41,093 bases of DNA from Bacteroides finegoldii DSM 17565 (GTDB taxonomy: Bacteria; Bacteroidota; Bacteroidia; Bacteroidales; Bacteroidaceae): contig NZ_GG688318.1 of assembly GCF_000156195.1 (NCBI RefSeq), positions 346,810-387,902 of the forward strand. Reading direction: 5' to 3'. The notes beneath the pieces are model-generated. The model was not told where the DNA came from. It did not search any database and saw only the letters and a program-made list of their open reading frames with translations. Of the stretch, positions 23,506-32,824 are shown in pieces (positions within the stretch are counted from its first letter, which is position 1; each line of letters opens with the position of its first letter). The position numbers were made by a program, and so were the translations under genes.

Positions 23506-24567
23506 ATGTGCCAATATGCTAATATGTTTACGGAAACGATTATAGAATGGTATAAAGAAAATAAACGTGATTTGCCGTGGCGTGATTCTTCTGATCCTTA
23601 TTTGATATGGATTTCGGAAGTCATTCTTCAACAGACGCGTGTAGTTCAAGGATATGATTATTTCCTTCGTTTTATCGGACGCTTTCCCGATGTATCTACA
23701 TTGGCGGATGCGGAGGAGGACGAGGTGATGAAGTATTGGCAGGGGTTGGGATATTATTCCCGTGCCCGCAATCTTCATGCGGCGGCAAAAAGCATGAATG
23801 GTGTTTTTCCGAAAACGTATCCGGAGGTACTGGCTTTGAAAGGAGTAGGGGAATATACGGCGGCTGCCATCTGTTCGTTTGCATATAATATGCCTTATGC
23901 GGTGGTGGACGGGAATGTGTATCGTGTACTTTCGCGCTATTTTGGTATTGAAACACCGATTGACTCGACAGCAGGGAAGAAACTGTTTACAGAATTGGCG
24001 AACGAGATGTTGGACAAGAAACAGCCTGCCCTGTATAATCAGGGAATTATGGATTTCGGGGCGATTCAATGTACACCGCAGTCACCCGACTGTCTGTTTT
24101 GTCCGTTATCTGTCGGCTGTTCGGCTTTATCGAAAGGGCTGGTTACCGTGCTTCCGGTGAAGCAACATAAGACGAAGTCAACGAATCGTTACTTCAATTA
24201 TATTTATGTACGTGCGGGCGCGCATACCTTTATTAATAAACGGACGGATAATGATATTTGGAAGAATTTGTTTGAACTGCCTTTAATAGAGACTTCATCC
24301 TCTTTGCCGGAAGAAGAGTTTTTGGCTTTGCCGGAATTTCAGACGTTGTTTGCCCCCGGAGAGCAACCTGTGGTGCGTCCGGTATGCAGAGAGGTAAAAC
24401 ATATATTGTCGCATCGGGTGATTTATGCTAATTTTTATGAAGTGATATTGCCCGAAGGAACTGCTTCTTTCGGTAAATTCCAAAAAATAAAAGCTGAGGA
24501 ATTGGAGCGATACGCTGTTTCCCGCTTGGTGCACGCTTTCATTGAGAAGTATATCGATCTGAAATAA
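23506..24567 (+). CDS. mutY: A/G-specific adenine glycosylase MutY
   Basis: The 353-aa enzyme removes adenine mispaired with 8-oxoguanine. The helix-hairpin-helix is at LKGVGEYTAAAI (111-122). Catalytic residues are E38 (WISEVILQQTR) and D135 (VVDGNVYR). The [4Fe-4S] cluster ligands are C189-x6-C196-x2-C199-x5-C205. Residues from about 220 form the Nudix-like MutY_C domain that recognises 8-oxoguanine, including the HILSHRVIYA motif. An in-frame ATG at 23524 (M7) may be the true start, because family similarity begins at FTETIIEWY and the promoter lies close. The gene stands alone between divergent HU and downstream ssb. Confidence 0.95.
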   Translation: MCQYANMFTETIIEWYKENKRDLPWRDSSDPYLIWISEVILQQTRVVQGYDYFLRFIGRFPDVSTLADAEEDEVMKYWQGLGYYSRARNLHAAAKSMNGVFPKTYPEVLALKGVGEYTAAAICSFAYNMPYAVVDGNVYRVLSRYFGIETPIDSTAGKKLFTELANEMLDKKQPALYNQGIMDFGAIQCTPQSPDCLFCPLSVGCSALSKGLVTVLPVKQHKTKSTNRYFNYIYVRAGAHTFINKRTDNDIWKNLFELPLIETSSSLPEEEFLALPEFQTLFAPGEQPVVRPVCREVKHILSHRVIYANFYEVILPEGTASFGKFQKIKAEELERYAVSRLVHAFIEKYIDLK

Positions 24568-24605
24568 AAGTTATAACAATTCTTGCATTCTATTGTTATT
24601 CTGTT

Positions 24606-24613
24606 TAATTTTG
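24606..24613 (+). promoter_or_regulatory. -7 box of ssb
   Basis: TAATTTTG matches TAnnTTTG exactly, 41 bp before the chosen ssb ATG (24655). The upstream in-frame ATG at 24583 would lie before this promoter, which supports the shorter start. Confidence 0.55.
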
Positions 24614-24654
24614 GCAGCAGATTTGGATTTAAGAATCATAAACTTGATACGTAT

Positions 24655-25122
24655 ATGTCAGTAAATAAAGTGATATTGTTGGGAAACGTGGGTCAGGATC
24701 CACGTGTAAAATACTTCGATGCAGGCTCGGCTGTAGCTACTTTTCCGTTGGCAACAACAGAACGCGGTTATACGTTAGCAAATGGGACTCAGATTCCCGA
24801 CAGGACAGAGTGGCATAATATCGTTGCATCCAACCGTTTGGCTGAGATTGTAGACAAATACGTACACAAAGGTGACAAGTTGTATCTGGAAGGAAAGATT
24901 AGAACCCGTTCGTACACAGATCAGGCAGGTGCTACACGTTATACTACAGAGATTTATGTAGATAATATGGAAATGCTGACTCCGAAAGGAACTAACCCCG
25001 GTGCGGGTGCTACAGCTTCCATGCAGCAACCCGTTGCCGCTTCGGTACAGCAGCCGCAACAGTCACAGCAATCGCAGGCTCAATCAATACAAGATAATTC
25101 GGCGGATGATTTGCCGTTCTAG
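24655..25122 (+). CDS. ssb: Single-stranded DNA-binding protein
   Basis: The 155-aa protein starts MSVNKVILLGNVGQDPRVKY, the standard SSB opening; the extra 24 residues from an upstream ATG do not belong to the family. The OB fold spans about 1-108 (EWHNIVASNRLAEIV, KLYLEGKIRTRSYTD). A glutamine/serine/alanine-rich linker (about 118-148) leads to the acidic tip DDLPF that recruits replication and repair proteins. It binds single-stranded DNA as a tetramer. Confidence 0.96.
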   Translation: MSVNKVILLGNVGQDPRVKYFDAGSAVATFPLATTERGYTLANGTQIPDRTEWHNIVASNRLAEIVDKYVHKGDKLYLEGKIRTRSYTDQAGATRYTTEIYVDNMEMLTPKGTNPGAGATASMQQPVAASVQQPQQSQQSQAQSIQDNSADDLPF

Positions 25123-25131
25123 ATAATATGG

Positions 25132-25180
25132 TAGTGTGCCGACTGGCTTTCGCAAACTTATAGGCACATTATCTTTTGTT
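25132..25180 (+). terminator. Possible terminator after ssb
   Basis: TAGTGTGCC (25132-25140) pairs with GGCACATTA (25163-25171), with one G-T wobble, and is followed by TCTTTTGTTT. The 22-nt loop makes it weaker than the other terminators here. Confidence 0.45.
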
Positions 25181-25199
25181 TAACTAAAATATAGAATCT

Positions 25200-26552
25200 T
25201 TGGACTCAGATGGTTATTTAAGCCAGTTAGCTGGCATTTTCGACGGTATTACCGTACTTACTCCTTCTATCTCTGCTATTATCGCCATAGTATTGGCTGG
25301 TGTGCTCCTGCTTGCTTCCGGTTTTGCTTCGGCTTCTGAAATAGCTTTTTTCTCGCTTTCTCCTTCGGACCGGAATGATATTGACGAACGCAATCATCCT
25401 TCCGATGAAAAAATAAGTGCACTTCTTGGTGATTCCGAACGCCTTCTGGCGACGATACTGATCACTAATAACTTTGTGAACGTGACTATTATCATGCTCT
25501 GCAATTTCTTTTTCATGAATGTGTTTATCTTCCATTCTCCATTGGCAGAGTTTCTTATACTGACTGTAATACTTACTTTTCTGTTATTGTTGTTCGGTGA
25601 AATAATGCCGAAGATCTATTCTGCACAGAAAACTTTGGCTTTTTGCCGTTTCTCCGCACCGGGAATTTATTATCTGGAGAAGATATTTCGTCCGGTGGCT
25701 ACTGTCTTGGTACGTTCAACAGCTTTTCTTAATAAGCATTTCGCCAAAAAGAGTCATAATATCTCTGTTGACGAGTTGTCGCACGCATTAGAACTGACAG
25801 ATAAAGCGGAACTGTCTGAGGAAAATAATATCTTGGAAGGAATTATCCGTTTTGGCGGAGAAACAGTGAAGGAGGTGATGACATCACGTCTGGATATGGT
25901 CGATTTGGATATCCGTACACCTTTCAAGGAGGTGATGCAATGTATCATTGAGAACGCTTATTCGCGTATTCCTATCTATTCCGGTTCGCGGGATAATATC
26001 AAGGGAGTGTTGTATATCAAGGATCTTTTGCCTCATGTGAACAAAGGAGATAACTTTCGTTGGCAATCGTTAATTCGTCTGGCCTATTTTGTGCCGGAGA
26101 CGAAGATGATCGATGACTTGTTGCGTGATTTTCAGGCGAATAAGATTCATATAGCCATTGTGGTTGATGAATTCGGAGGAACGTCCGGATTGGTGACGAT
26201 GGAAGATATTATTGAAGAAATTGTGGGTGAGATTCATGATGAATATGACGATGAAGAACGTACATACGTTGTATTGAACGACCATACTTGGATTTTTGAA
26301 GCAAAGACACAATTGACCGATTTTTATAAGATTGTAAAAGTAGACGAAGATGAGTTTGAGAAGGTGATAGGGGATGCGGATACTTTGGCTGGTATGTTGC
26401 TTGAGATAAAGGGGGAATTTCCAGCCTTACACGAGAAGGTGACTTATCATAATTATGAATTCGAAGTACTGGAGATGGACAGTCGCCGTATCTTGAAAGT
26501 GAAGTTTACGATTTTGCCAAAAGAACCTGAAGTATCGGAAGGAAAAGAATAA
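25200..26552 (+). CDS. gldE: Gliding-motility-associated protein GldE (CNNM/CorC type)
   Basis: The 450-aa inner-membrane protein has a DUF21/CNNM transmembrane domain (about 18-190, with GFASASEIAFFSLSPSD and FGEIMPKIYSA). Two CBS domains (about 205-330; VMTSRLDMVDLD, VDEFGGTSGLVTMEDIIEEIVGEI) and a C-terminal CorC_HlyC domain (about 350-440) follow. In Flavobacterium GldE supports gliding, but non-gliding Bacteroides keep it, so its basic role is probably ion- or envelope-related. The start is a TTG at 25200: the frame is closed by TAA at 25185 and no ATG occurs near the N-terminus. The phosphopantetheinyl transferase gene begins 2 bp after its stop. Confidence 0.88.
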   Translation: MDSDGYLSQLAGIFDGITVLTPSISAIIAIVLAGVLLLASGFASASEIAFFSLSPSDRNDIDERNHPSDEKISALLGDSERLLATILITNNFVNVTIIMLCNFFFMNVFIFHSPLAEFLILTVILTFLLLLFGEIMPKIYSAQKTLAFCRFSAPGIYYLEKIFRPVATVLVRSTAFLNKHFAKKSHNISVDELSHALELTDKAELSEENNILEGIIRFGGETVKEVMTSRLDMVDLDIRTPFKEVMQCIIENAYSRIPIYSGSRDNIKGVLYIKDLLPHVNKGDNFRWQSLIRLAYFVPETKMIDDLLRDFQANKIHIAIVVDEFGGTSGLVTMEDIIEEIVGEIHDEYDDEERTYVVLNDHTWIFEAKTQLTDFYKIVKVDEDEFEKVIGDADTLAGMLLEIKGEFPALHEKVTYHNYEFEVLEMDSRRILKVKFTILPKEPEVSEGKE

Positions 26553-26553
26553 G

Positions 26554-27186
26554 ATGGCGTTATACCTGCAACATAGGGAAGACGGCATACAATGGGCTGT
26601 CTGGAAGATGGAAGAGCCTTTGGACGTATTATTGTCTTTGTTGCCCAATACACGGAAAATATCTTCTGAAAAGGAATTACCGCGTTTTACTTCTGAACGT
26701 CGGAAGATGGAATGGTTGTCTGTTCGTGTTTTGTTGTATTCGATGTTACAGGAAGACAAAGAGATTGTTTACTCTTCCGAAGGAAAACCGTTTCTTTCCG
26801 ATCATTCCTTTTATATCAGTATTTCTCATACGAAAGGATATGTGGCGGTAGCACTTAGTTCTTTGAATTCTGTTGGCATTGATATTGAACAATACGGGCA
26901 ACGGGTTCATCGGGTATCCGACCGTTATATCCGCCCTGATGAACAGGTAGAATCTTATCAGGAAGATTTGACTTGGGGGCTGTTGTTGTATTGGTCTGCT
27001 AAAGAAACAATCTTCAAGCGCATGGAGAACGCCGATGCAGATTTCCGTAAACTTCGTCTGGCGCATTTTATTCCTCAAGTGGAGGGAACATTTCAGGTTC
27101 AGGAATTCGCAACGCAGCAACAGAAACTCTATACGGTTGGTTATCGTATTGAGCCGGATTTTGTGTTGACGTGGACGGAGAACTGA
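26554..27186 (+). CDS. 4'-Phosphopantetheinyl transferase superfamily protein
   Basis: The 210-aa protein is of the Sfp/AcpT type, which transfers phosphopantetheine from CoA to carrier proteins. Magnesium and CoA-binding residues D110 and E112 (GIDIE), the SHTKG loop (91-95) and WSAKETIFK with E151 and K155 (147-155) are visible. The length and motif spacing are normal. No acyl-carrier or NRPS/PKS gene lies nearby, so the partner is probably the fatty-acid ACP. It is co-transcribed with gldE (2-bp gap), a pairing with no obvious biochemical logic. Confidence 0.88.
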   Translation: MALYLQHREDGIQWAVWKMEEPLDVLLSLLPNTRKISSEKELPRFTSERRKMEWLSVRVLLYSMLQEDKEIVYSSEGKPFLSDHSFYISISHTKGYVAVALSSLNSVGIDIEQYGQRVHRVSDRYIRPDEQVESYQEDLTWGLLLYWSAKETIFKRMENADADFRKLRLAHFIPQVEGTFQVQEFATQQQKLYTVGYRIEPDFVLTWTEN

Positions 27187-27311
27187 GTGCAGGCTGAATA
27201 AGAAATGTTCACTAATGCTTTTGACGGACATTTACTGATTTGTGTAATTCATTCTTCTGTTGTTATATTCTCGATTTGTACCCACAAGAACATATGGTAG
27301 AGAATAAAAAG

Positions 27312-27359
27312 AAGCGTCAGACTTCCCAAAAAGTAGCCTAACGCTTTTTTATTATTTTT
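27312..27359. terminator. Bidirectional terminator
   Basis: AAGCGT (27312-27317) pairs with ACGCTT (27341-27346), with an inner ACTT/AAGT helix and a bulge, followed by TTTTTTATTATTTTTG. A/T-rich sequence on the left also allows use by the minus-strand operon ending at 27398. The rest of 27187-27397 shows no gene. Confidence 0.65.
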
Positions 27360-27397
27360 GCGACTATTTGTCTTTTTATCTATAAATCACACTCTTG

Positions 27398-28708
27398 TTA
27401 TTGGAAAGTTATGGTTGACGGGAACCAATATTCACCGGTGTAATCAATAATAGCTTTTTGGGTTCCGGTCACTCCATCGACTACGTAAATATAGGTATTT
27501 AAATAATGTGCTCCCCATCCGTCTTCTGTATAAATGAGGTATACGTCACCATTTTGGGGATTTACCTGTATGCCTGCACCATATCCGGAGTAATTTGTTG
27601 GAGCAGTGAAGAATTTATTTACGTTTTGAGTAGTAATATCAAATTTATAGATATCTGTGCCATTGAAATTAGGTGCATGAGCAAAATATAGGGCGTTTTC
27701 TGTAATGGAAGCACATAATCCACTTGGTTTATAAGTAGTATCAATAAAGATTTTTAAGTTGTTGGGTAATTGAATTTCTTCACTCTCTAAACTGTTTGGA
27801 TTAATTTTTACCAGTTTATTACTATTTGCTGCCCAAAGCATACCATCTTTAGTTAGAGCGAATCCTGTTTTGATTTCAGTTCCAATTTGCTTGTTAAAGG
27901 AAAGATCGTTTATATTATATACTTTGACTGTTTCTTGACTACGAATAAAGAGATAATTTTCTGTTTTGTAAATATCTTCTTTATCATTTTTAACGTTGTC
28001 CATATCATTTAGCTTCTCTCCTAATGTCAGTGGATTTAGGTTCACTTTGAATGCCCCATTTGTAGTCGTTAATATACCGGTTTGGTCATTAATGATACAA
28101 AAATTGTTACCCTGCCCGTTATCACCAAGACCATCTTCTATTTTGTCAACAATAGAGTAATTGGAAAGTTCTGCTTTTACAAGGAAGGGTGAATCCTTGG
28201 ATACGATGTATATATAGTTTCCATTAACTACTCCTACTGTTGATGTATTACCTAATTCACTAATGATTTTGTAATTCCATTCTCCTTTTTGATATCTGTT
28301 GACACTACCGGGAGTCCCATATTTTCCTTCATTTACTACATAAAAACTACTTGGATACATTTGGGCATTGATACTGATGGATTTTTGGAAGTTATCATTA
28401 TTATTGATAATATTAAGGGTTATTGTGTAAGTTCCCTTCTCGTTAGCCATGAATGTATAATTACTCTCATTTGATACACTTTCACCGTTTACTTCCCAAT
28501 TATACTCAATCTCGCCTTGAGTATTAGTATTATTTATTTGGGCTTCTAATTGAATAATTTGGCCTACGTTAACTGTTGCACCATCTTCAATACCTAGAGT
28601 GATTTCAACTTTTGGATCATCATCGTCACTACATGATGATGAAATGAATGGCAATACCAGCAATGCCAACATATATAGTTGGCTAACTAAGAATTTCATC
28701 TTTTTCAT
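27398..28708 (-). CDS. Surface lipoprotein, PKD-like domain plus DUF5074 beta-propeller (BtuG-like)
   Basis: The 436-aa lipoprotein starts at ATG 28708 (MKKMKF), 35 bp after the preceding gene; the longer open frame would overlap that gene. Its lipobox FISSSC is followed directly by SDDDD, an acidic run typical of surface-exported Bacteroides lipoproteins. An Ig/PKD-like domain (about 35-120; YNWEVNGESVSNESNYTF) precedes a repeated beta-propeller region (about 130-436; SFYVVNEGKYGTPGSVNRY, GMLWAANSNKLVKINPNSL) of the DUF5074 type. BtuG, a cobalamin-binding surface propeller in B12 loci, has a similar fold and context. The gene looks clearly more A/T rich than its neighbours. It is the last gene of the operon. 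Confidence 0.82.
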   Translation of the reverse strand: MKKMKFLVSQLYMLALLVLPFISSSCSDDDDPKVEITLGIEDGATVNVGQIIQLEAQINNTNTQGEIEYNWEVNGESVSNESNYTFMANEKGTYTITLNIINNNDNFQKSISINAQMYPSSFYVVNEGKYGTPGSVNRYQKGEWNYKIISELGNTSTVGVVNGNYIYIVSKDSPFLVKAELSNYSIVDKIEDGLGDNGQGNNFCIINDQTGILTTTNGAFKVNLNPLTLGEKLNDMDNVKNDKEDIYKTENYLFIRSQETVKVYNINDLSFNKQIGTEIKTGFALTKDGMLWAANSNKLVKINPNSLESEEIQLPNNLKIFIDTTYKPSGLCASITENALYFAHAPNFNGTDIYKFDITTQNVNKFFTAPTNYSGYGAGIQVNPQNGDVYLIYTEDGWGAHYLNTYIYVVDGVTGTQKAIIDYTGEYWFPSTITFQ

Positions 28709-28742
28709 TCTTCTTTTAATTAAATAATTTATACATAATTGT

Positions 28743-30761
28743 TTATTGTTTCCCAAAATGTAAATCTTCAATAGCTTGTATTTCGGTTGAAATTTCTCCC
28801 ATCCACCCTGTATTTTGATTGACAGCTGTGTAAATTCTAACGAAATCAATGCCATCTAATTGAACGGGATGTCCATTTTTGTCTACTGCCCAGTCTATTT
28901 GAAATTTACTTTTTTCCGTGTTATTAGGGTGATTGTCTGCATATCCGTATGGATAGCAGTATCCTACCCAATGTTCTGGCATATCTTCACGAGGTTCATT
29001 CACAGCGTTATTTTTCAAACGGCTACCATGAAATGTCATCTCGTTCTCTTCTATCCATAATGGATAATATGAATTGGTAGTATAGAAATCATTTCTGTTT
29101 ACATATCCCTCGTTTCCTTGATTATCTGTCCATTTAACTTTATCCAATATTGATGTGGGACGGTGATAAGTAATAGTATAATTTTTTATAGTTGCGGAAG
29201 ACGTATATTCGCTGCCGGCAAGCTCATACCATTCATCATCAGGTAATTGGTTACCATTAACATCTTTCGAAACTAATACAATGCCTGGCTCTGAGCTTCC
29301 ACCAAGCTTTCCAGTTAATGTCCCGAATGTGTCATAGTACGCGTTGCCATATATTTTGAAATCATATTCTCCGGGAACGTTAGGTACTGTATGATCAAAT
29401 CCTACCGTGATATAACCTCCGTATGCTCCAAGACTAAGAAGACATAGGTCTGGATCTTTGAGTAGCTCTTCTGCATATTTTCTCACATCTTCAGATGTAT
29501 AGTTTTCTTTATAAGCAGTTGTGGATGTATTCATAAACTGGCAGGGGGCCGGCCTGTATTCCAATACTCTATTGGCAAATGCAGAGGGGGCATTCGGATC
29601 CGAGTTCTCTTCACTGCTGTCTCCTGATGATACTTTGTTGCTGAACACAACGGTATTAGGGTTCAGTCCGACACGGTTGATTCTGAATTGCAACTGTCCG
29701 TTTAGATTGAAGCAAAGTATGTCACCGGTTATGGTGTAACTATATGCTTCCGTTATGTAGATATTGTCACTGTATGGATTGATATTAATACCGTAAGGGG
29801 TGTTGATCCGAGTTCCGTCTGTGATAAAGTTGTCGCGTATAGTCTGTCCGGTCTTTAGATTGAAAACCTTGATAGAAGATGACTCTGTATTGTAGTTGTA
29901 ATTATATAAATAAGCGATATTGCCACTGATTGCAAAATTCATGACTTTTTCGTCATAAATATGTGCTACTTCATCTGTTCTGCAGTCTATCTTTACAAAG
30001 TGGAAGTCACCATCTGCTATGTTATTTCCATGAGTAGCTACATAAACTGTTTCGTCTGGTCCTGGTACAATACATCCGGGATTGGGACCGACTGTTACTT
30101 TCTTTATTTCTGTAAAGGAAGTGATGTCGATCACGGAAACTGTATTGTCTACACCTAAGCCTGCAGAATAATCCAAACCACCGGAATTGGATACATATAG
30201 TTTGTCATTTTGTATACAGATATTTTCCGGGTTTCTTCCGGCTCTTGTCAAGGCATCTATTTCTAAGGAAGTAGTGTCGATCCGTGCAACGGTACCATCG
30301 TATGAACATACGTATGCCTTGTCTTTATGAAACGTGATATGGCGTGGCTGTCGTGAACTGCCGTTTTCTGCCAGCATAGGGATTTGTTTGATAGAAACTC
30401 CTGTTTGGAAGTCTATTACTTCAATGGTACTGGATACATTGACTACAATGTATAATTTGCCACCATATAATGCCATATCATTGGCTGTATCACCCAACCC
30501 TCGTTTGTTTAGGTCCTTGAAGTAATTTTTAGTAAGCTTTCCCTTTTTGAACGAATAACGGGCCAAAGAACTGTTATTCAAGTTAAACAATCCTTCGCTT
30601 AATATATATAGCTCTGCAGTTCCGGTTTCGGAGATATTACTGCCATCAATGTTGGGGATAGATGGCTTGTCCTCCATATCATCACAGGCAATGAATAACA
30701 GTAAGAGCATCCATAACCATGTCTGCAATATATATTTTCTATTTATAGTTATTTGTTTCAT
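28743..30761 (-). CDS. Surface lipoprotein: BtuG-like beta-propeller fused to a C-terminal module
   Basis: The 672-aa lipoprotein has its lipobox cysteine at C26 (LLFIAC followed by DDMED). Residues about 45-380 are a YncE/DUF5074-like propeller with repeats of the kind GKLYIVVNVSSTIEVIDFQTG, DKAYVCSYDGTVARIDTTS and DKLYVSNSGG. This matches the cobalamin-binding BtuG proteins. After a serine/aspartate-rich linker (about 383-400) comes a second, cysteine-containing module (about 400-672; ANRVLEYRPAPCQF, GNAYYDTFGTLTGKLG, HWVGYCYPYGYADNH). I recognise it only as a domain of Bacteroides cell-surface proteins. It starts 2 bp after the btuB stop. It likely captures corrinoid on the cell surface and hands it to the receptor. 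Confidence 0.78.
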   Translation of the reverse strand: MKQITINRKYILQTWLWMLLLLFIACDDMEDKPSIPNIDGSNISETGTAELYILSEGLFNLNNSSLARYSFKKGKLTKNYFKDLNKRGLGDTANDMALYGGKLYIVVNVSSTIEVIDFQTGVSIKQIPMLAENGSSRQPRHITFHKDKAYVCSYDGTVARIDTTSLEIDALTRAGRNPENICIQNDKLYVSNSGGLDYSAGLGVDNTVSVIDITSFTEIKKVTVGPNPGCIVPGPDETVYVATHGNNIADGDFHFVKIDCRTDEVAHIYDEKVMNFAISGNIAYLYNYNYNTESSSIKVFNLKTGQTIRDNFITDGTRINTPYGININPYSDNIYITEAYSYTITGDILCFNLNGQLQFRINRVGLNPNTVVFSNKVSSGDSSEENSDPNAPSAFANRVLEYRPAPCQFMNTSTTAYKENYTSEDVRKYAEELLKDPDLCLLSLGAYGGYITVGFDHTVPNVPGEYDFKIYGNAYYDTFGTLTGKLGGSSEPGIVLVSKDVNGNQLPDDEWYELAGSEYTSSATIKNYTITYHRPTSILDKVKWTDNQGNEGYVNRNDFYTTNSYYPLWIEENEMTFHGSRLKNNAVNEPREDMPEHWVGYCYPYGYADNHPNNTEKSKFQIDWAVDKNGHPVQLDGIDFVRIYTAVNQNTGWMGEISTEIQAIEDLHFGKQ

Positions 30762-30763
30762 AG

Positions 30764-32803
30764 TTAATATTTGATACTGAACGTTGCTCTAACAGAACGT
30801 CCGGGCATTGGAAAGTTCTTGATAATCTCATAATTGTTATTGGCTATATTTAATACTTCTATATGAATAGAAGTATTAATCTTCCGTATAGTTAACTCCC
30901 TCCCCACAGAGATACTATGGTCACTATAACTCTCCATTCTATTCTCTGTGATATTTTCTCCTTGTGTATATCGTTTTCCTGAGAACAGGAATGAGTAAGA
31001 TAAATTAACCCAAGACGTTTCGATACCTACCTGTCCCGAACCGGAAACACGGGGGGTATAAGCTATCTGATGTTTGTAAGTTCTCCCTTCTTCGGAAGCA
31101 GGGTCGGGGTTGGTTACATCCAAAGCCTGTTGGTATGTATAATTCCCCGAAAGATTGATACGGAGCTTTTCACAAGGCTGGAGGGACACGTTACCTGTGA
31201 CATCAATGCCTTTGATTTCTACACTGCCGAGATTTCTCATACTCCAGACAGCAAGGTTCTTGGTAGGATAGGCAATGATTTTATCCGTTATCTTGTTGTA
31301 ATACGCATCAACAGTTGCCGAGAGATAAGGCAGGAACGGGCATACATCCTTACTGTATGTCAGACCGATATTATACTGCCGTGCATTCTCCGGCTTCAGC
31401 TTATTGTTTCCTGTTTCGCCGTAGTATAAATCGTTGAAGCTTGGCAGGCGAAAGATATCTTTATAGAAAATTCTGATGCGGAATTCTTCCTTGTCGAAAG
31501 GTTTGAATGAAGCACTTACATACGGAGAAAGTTTACGGTGATTACCTGCACTTCCCCCTTTATCGGCCTGCTCGTAGATGACAGTTGCCAAAGCGGATGC
31601 AGAGAGAGTAAGCCAATTGTTTACATATTTTCCCGCAAAAGCTGTCAGCCACGAATAGCGCGTAGGATGGGCAAAGTCATTTAGATTGGCATTCATCGTG
31701 TTGATACTTCCGTCAGAAGAAAGCGAAAAAGACAAATTATTCAATAACCTGTAAAGCATGGACCCCGAAAGGTAATACTCCTGCTGGTAATAACTGTTCT
31801 CTATTTCTCCGGTAGAACCTTTGTAGTCGGGATCTAAATAACGTTGATAGCTCCAATTCCACTTGGCAGAAGTCTGGAACACCCATTGCCGGTTAAATTC
31901 TTTCTTGTATTGACTTTGAATAAATGTGTTCTTGTCCCAAAGACGTTGTGAAGAATGAGTATAATAGAAAGTTGTGGCATTGGGCAATCCGCGGGAAGAT
32001 TGGAAATAATAGGCTTTTAGCCTCCATTGTTCTTTGTCGGAGAAGTTTCCGTAAAGCCCGGCTTCTGCACGAAATGTCTGTACATCCGTGTTCTTTCGCT
32101 TTTCCCGTGAACTCAGATCCCCTTCTTCATTTCCGTAATATAAAGTATATGGATAATGCCCGTCCGATGACATCCATTCGCCGTTGGCAGATACAGTCCA
32201 TTTCCGACTGATCCGTTGTTCCAATAACAGACTGGGATTGACCAATCCCCATGAACCGGTCTTGAAAGACGCACTTATATTCGTGTGCTTTCCGTCCTCA
32301 AATCGGGGAGTGAGTGTTTGTATATTCAGTATCCCTGCTGAAGCAAAGAAACGGGCAGGCTGGAAGATGTTGTCGCTTTGACCGTTACTCAACGACAGTT
32401 GGTCGACATTATCGAGAGAGAAACGTCCAAGGTCGATTTGTCCCGTTTGACAGTCAGTCAGTGTGATTCCATCGTAACCTACAGCAGTATGTTGCGCACC
32501 CAGACTTCGTATGGATATCGTTTTCAGTCCGCCGATCCCCCCGTAATCTTTCACAGTTACTCCTGCAAAATGTTTCACGGCATCGGAAACCTGCAGGGCA
32601 TTCAGATTCTTTAAAGCGTCTTTAGAAAATATCTGTAATGGAGCGGTAGAGCGAACCTCACGGGTCTGATGAATATCGGAAACGGTTATTTCGGGGATGT
32701 AATAGGTACGTGCGGTATCCACCCTTTGCTGTTGTGCAAAAAGTGAAGTCGATAAAAACAGGTTGCAGCTTACTGCAAAGATTGCTAAAGTCCTCTTTTC
32801 CAT
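30764..32803 (-). CDS. btuB: TonB-dependent cobalamin receptor, BtuB-like
   Basis: The 679-aa outer-membrane receptor has a signal peptide (1-24, ending LFAQ). A plug domain (about 40-165; ALQVSDAVKHFAGVTVKDYGGIGGLKTISIRSLG, YDGITLTDCQTGQIDL) and a 22-strand-type barrel follow, ending in the aromatic C-terminus RATFSIKY. It lacks the N-terminal carboxypeptidase-like domain of SusC proteins, as BtuB does. Substrate assignment rests mainly on the B12 riboswitch in its leader and the propeller lipoproteins after it. A Shine-Dalgarno AGAGGA lies just before the ATG. It is the first gene of the operon. Confidence 0.87.
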   Translation of the reverse strand: MEKRTLAIFAVSCNLFLSTSLFAQQQRVDTARTYYIPEITVSDIHQTREVRSTAPLQIFSKDALKNLNALQVSDAVKHFAGVTVKDYGGIGGLKTISIRSLGAQHTAVGYDGITLTDCQTGQIDLGRFSLDNVDQLSLSNGQSDNIFQPARFFASAGILNIQTLTPRFEDGKHTNISASFKTGSWGLVNPSLLLEQRISRKWTVSANGEWMSSDGHYPYTLYYGNEEGDLSSREKRKNTDVQTFRAEAGLYGNFSDKEQWRLKAYYFQSSRGLPNATTFYYTHSSQRLWDKNTFIQSQYKKEFNRQWVFQTSAKWNWSYQRYLDPDYKGSTGEIENSYYQQEYYLSGSMLYRLLNNLSFSLSSDGSINTMNANLNDFAHPTRYSWLTAFAGKYVNNWLTLSASALATVIYEQADKGGSAGNHRKLSPYVSASFKPFDKEEFRIRIFYKDIFRLPSFNDLYYGETGNNKLKPENARQYNIGLTYSKDVCPFLPYLSATVDAYYNKITDKIIAYPTKNLAVWSMRNLGSVEIKGIDVTGNVSLQPCEKLRINLSGNYTYQQALDVTNPDPASEEGRTYKHQIAYTPRVSGSGQVGIETSWVNLSYSFLFSGKRYTQGENITENRMESYSDHSISVGRELTIRKINTSIHIEVLNIANNNYEIIKNFPMPGRSVRATFSIKY

Positions 32804-32824
32804 TTCCTCTTTTTAGGTTTAAAA

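Noticed and set aside
23329..24069. Antisense open frame (246 codons) opposite mutY
   Set aside because: mutY is certain by its motifs; the antisense product has no recognisable domain.
24583..24654. N-terminal extension of SSB
   Set aside because: The promoter box at 24606-24613 lies within it, and SSB similarity starts at MSVNKVILLG.
28709..28855. N-terminal extension of the last B12-operon lipoprotein
   Set aside because: It would overlap the upstream gene and bury the signal peptide and lipobox; the start at 28708 gives a normal lipoprotein.
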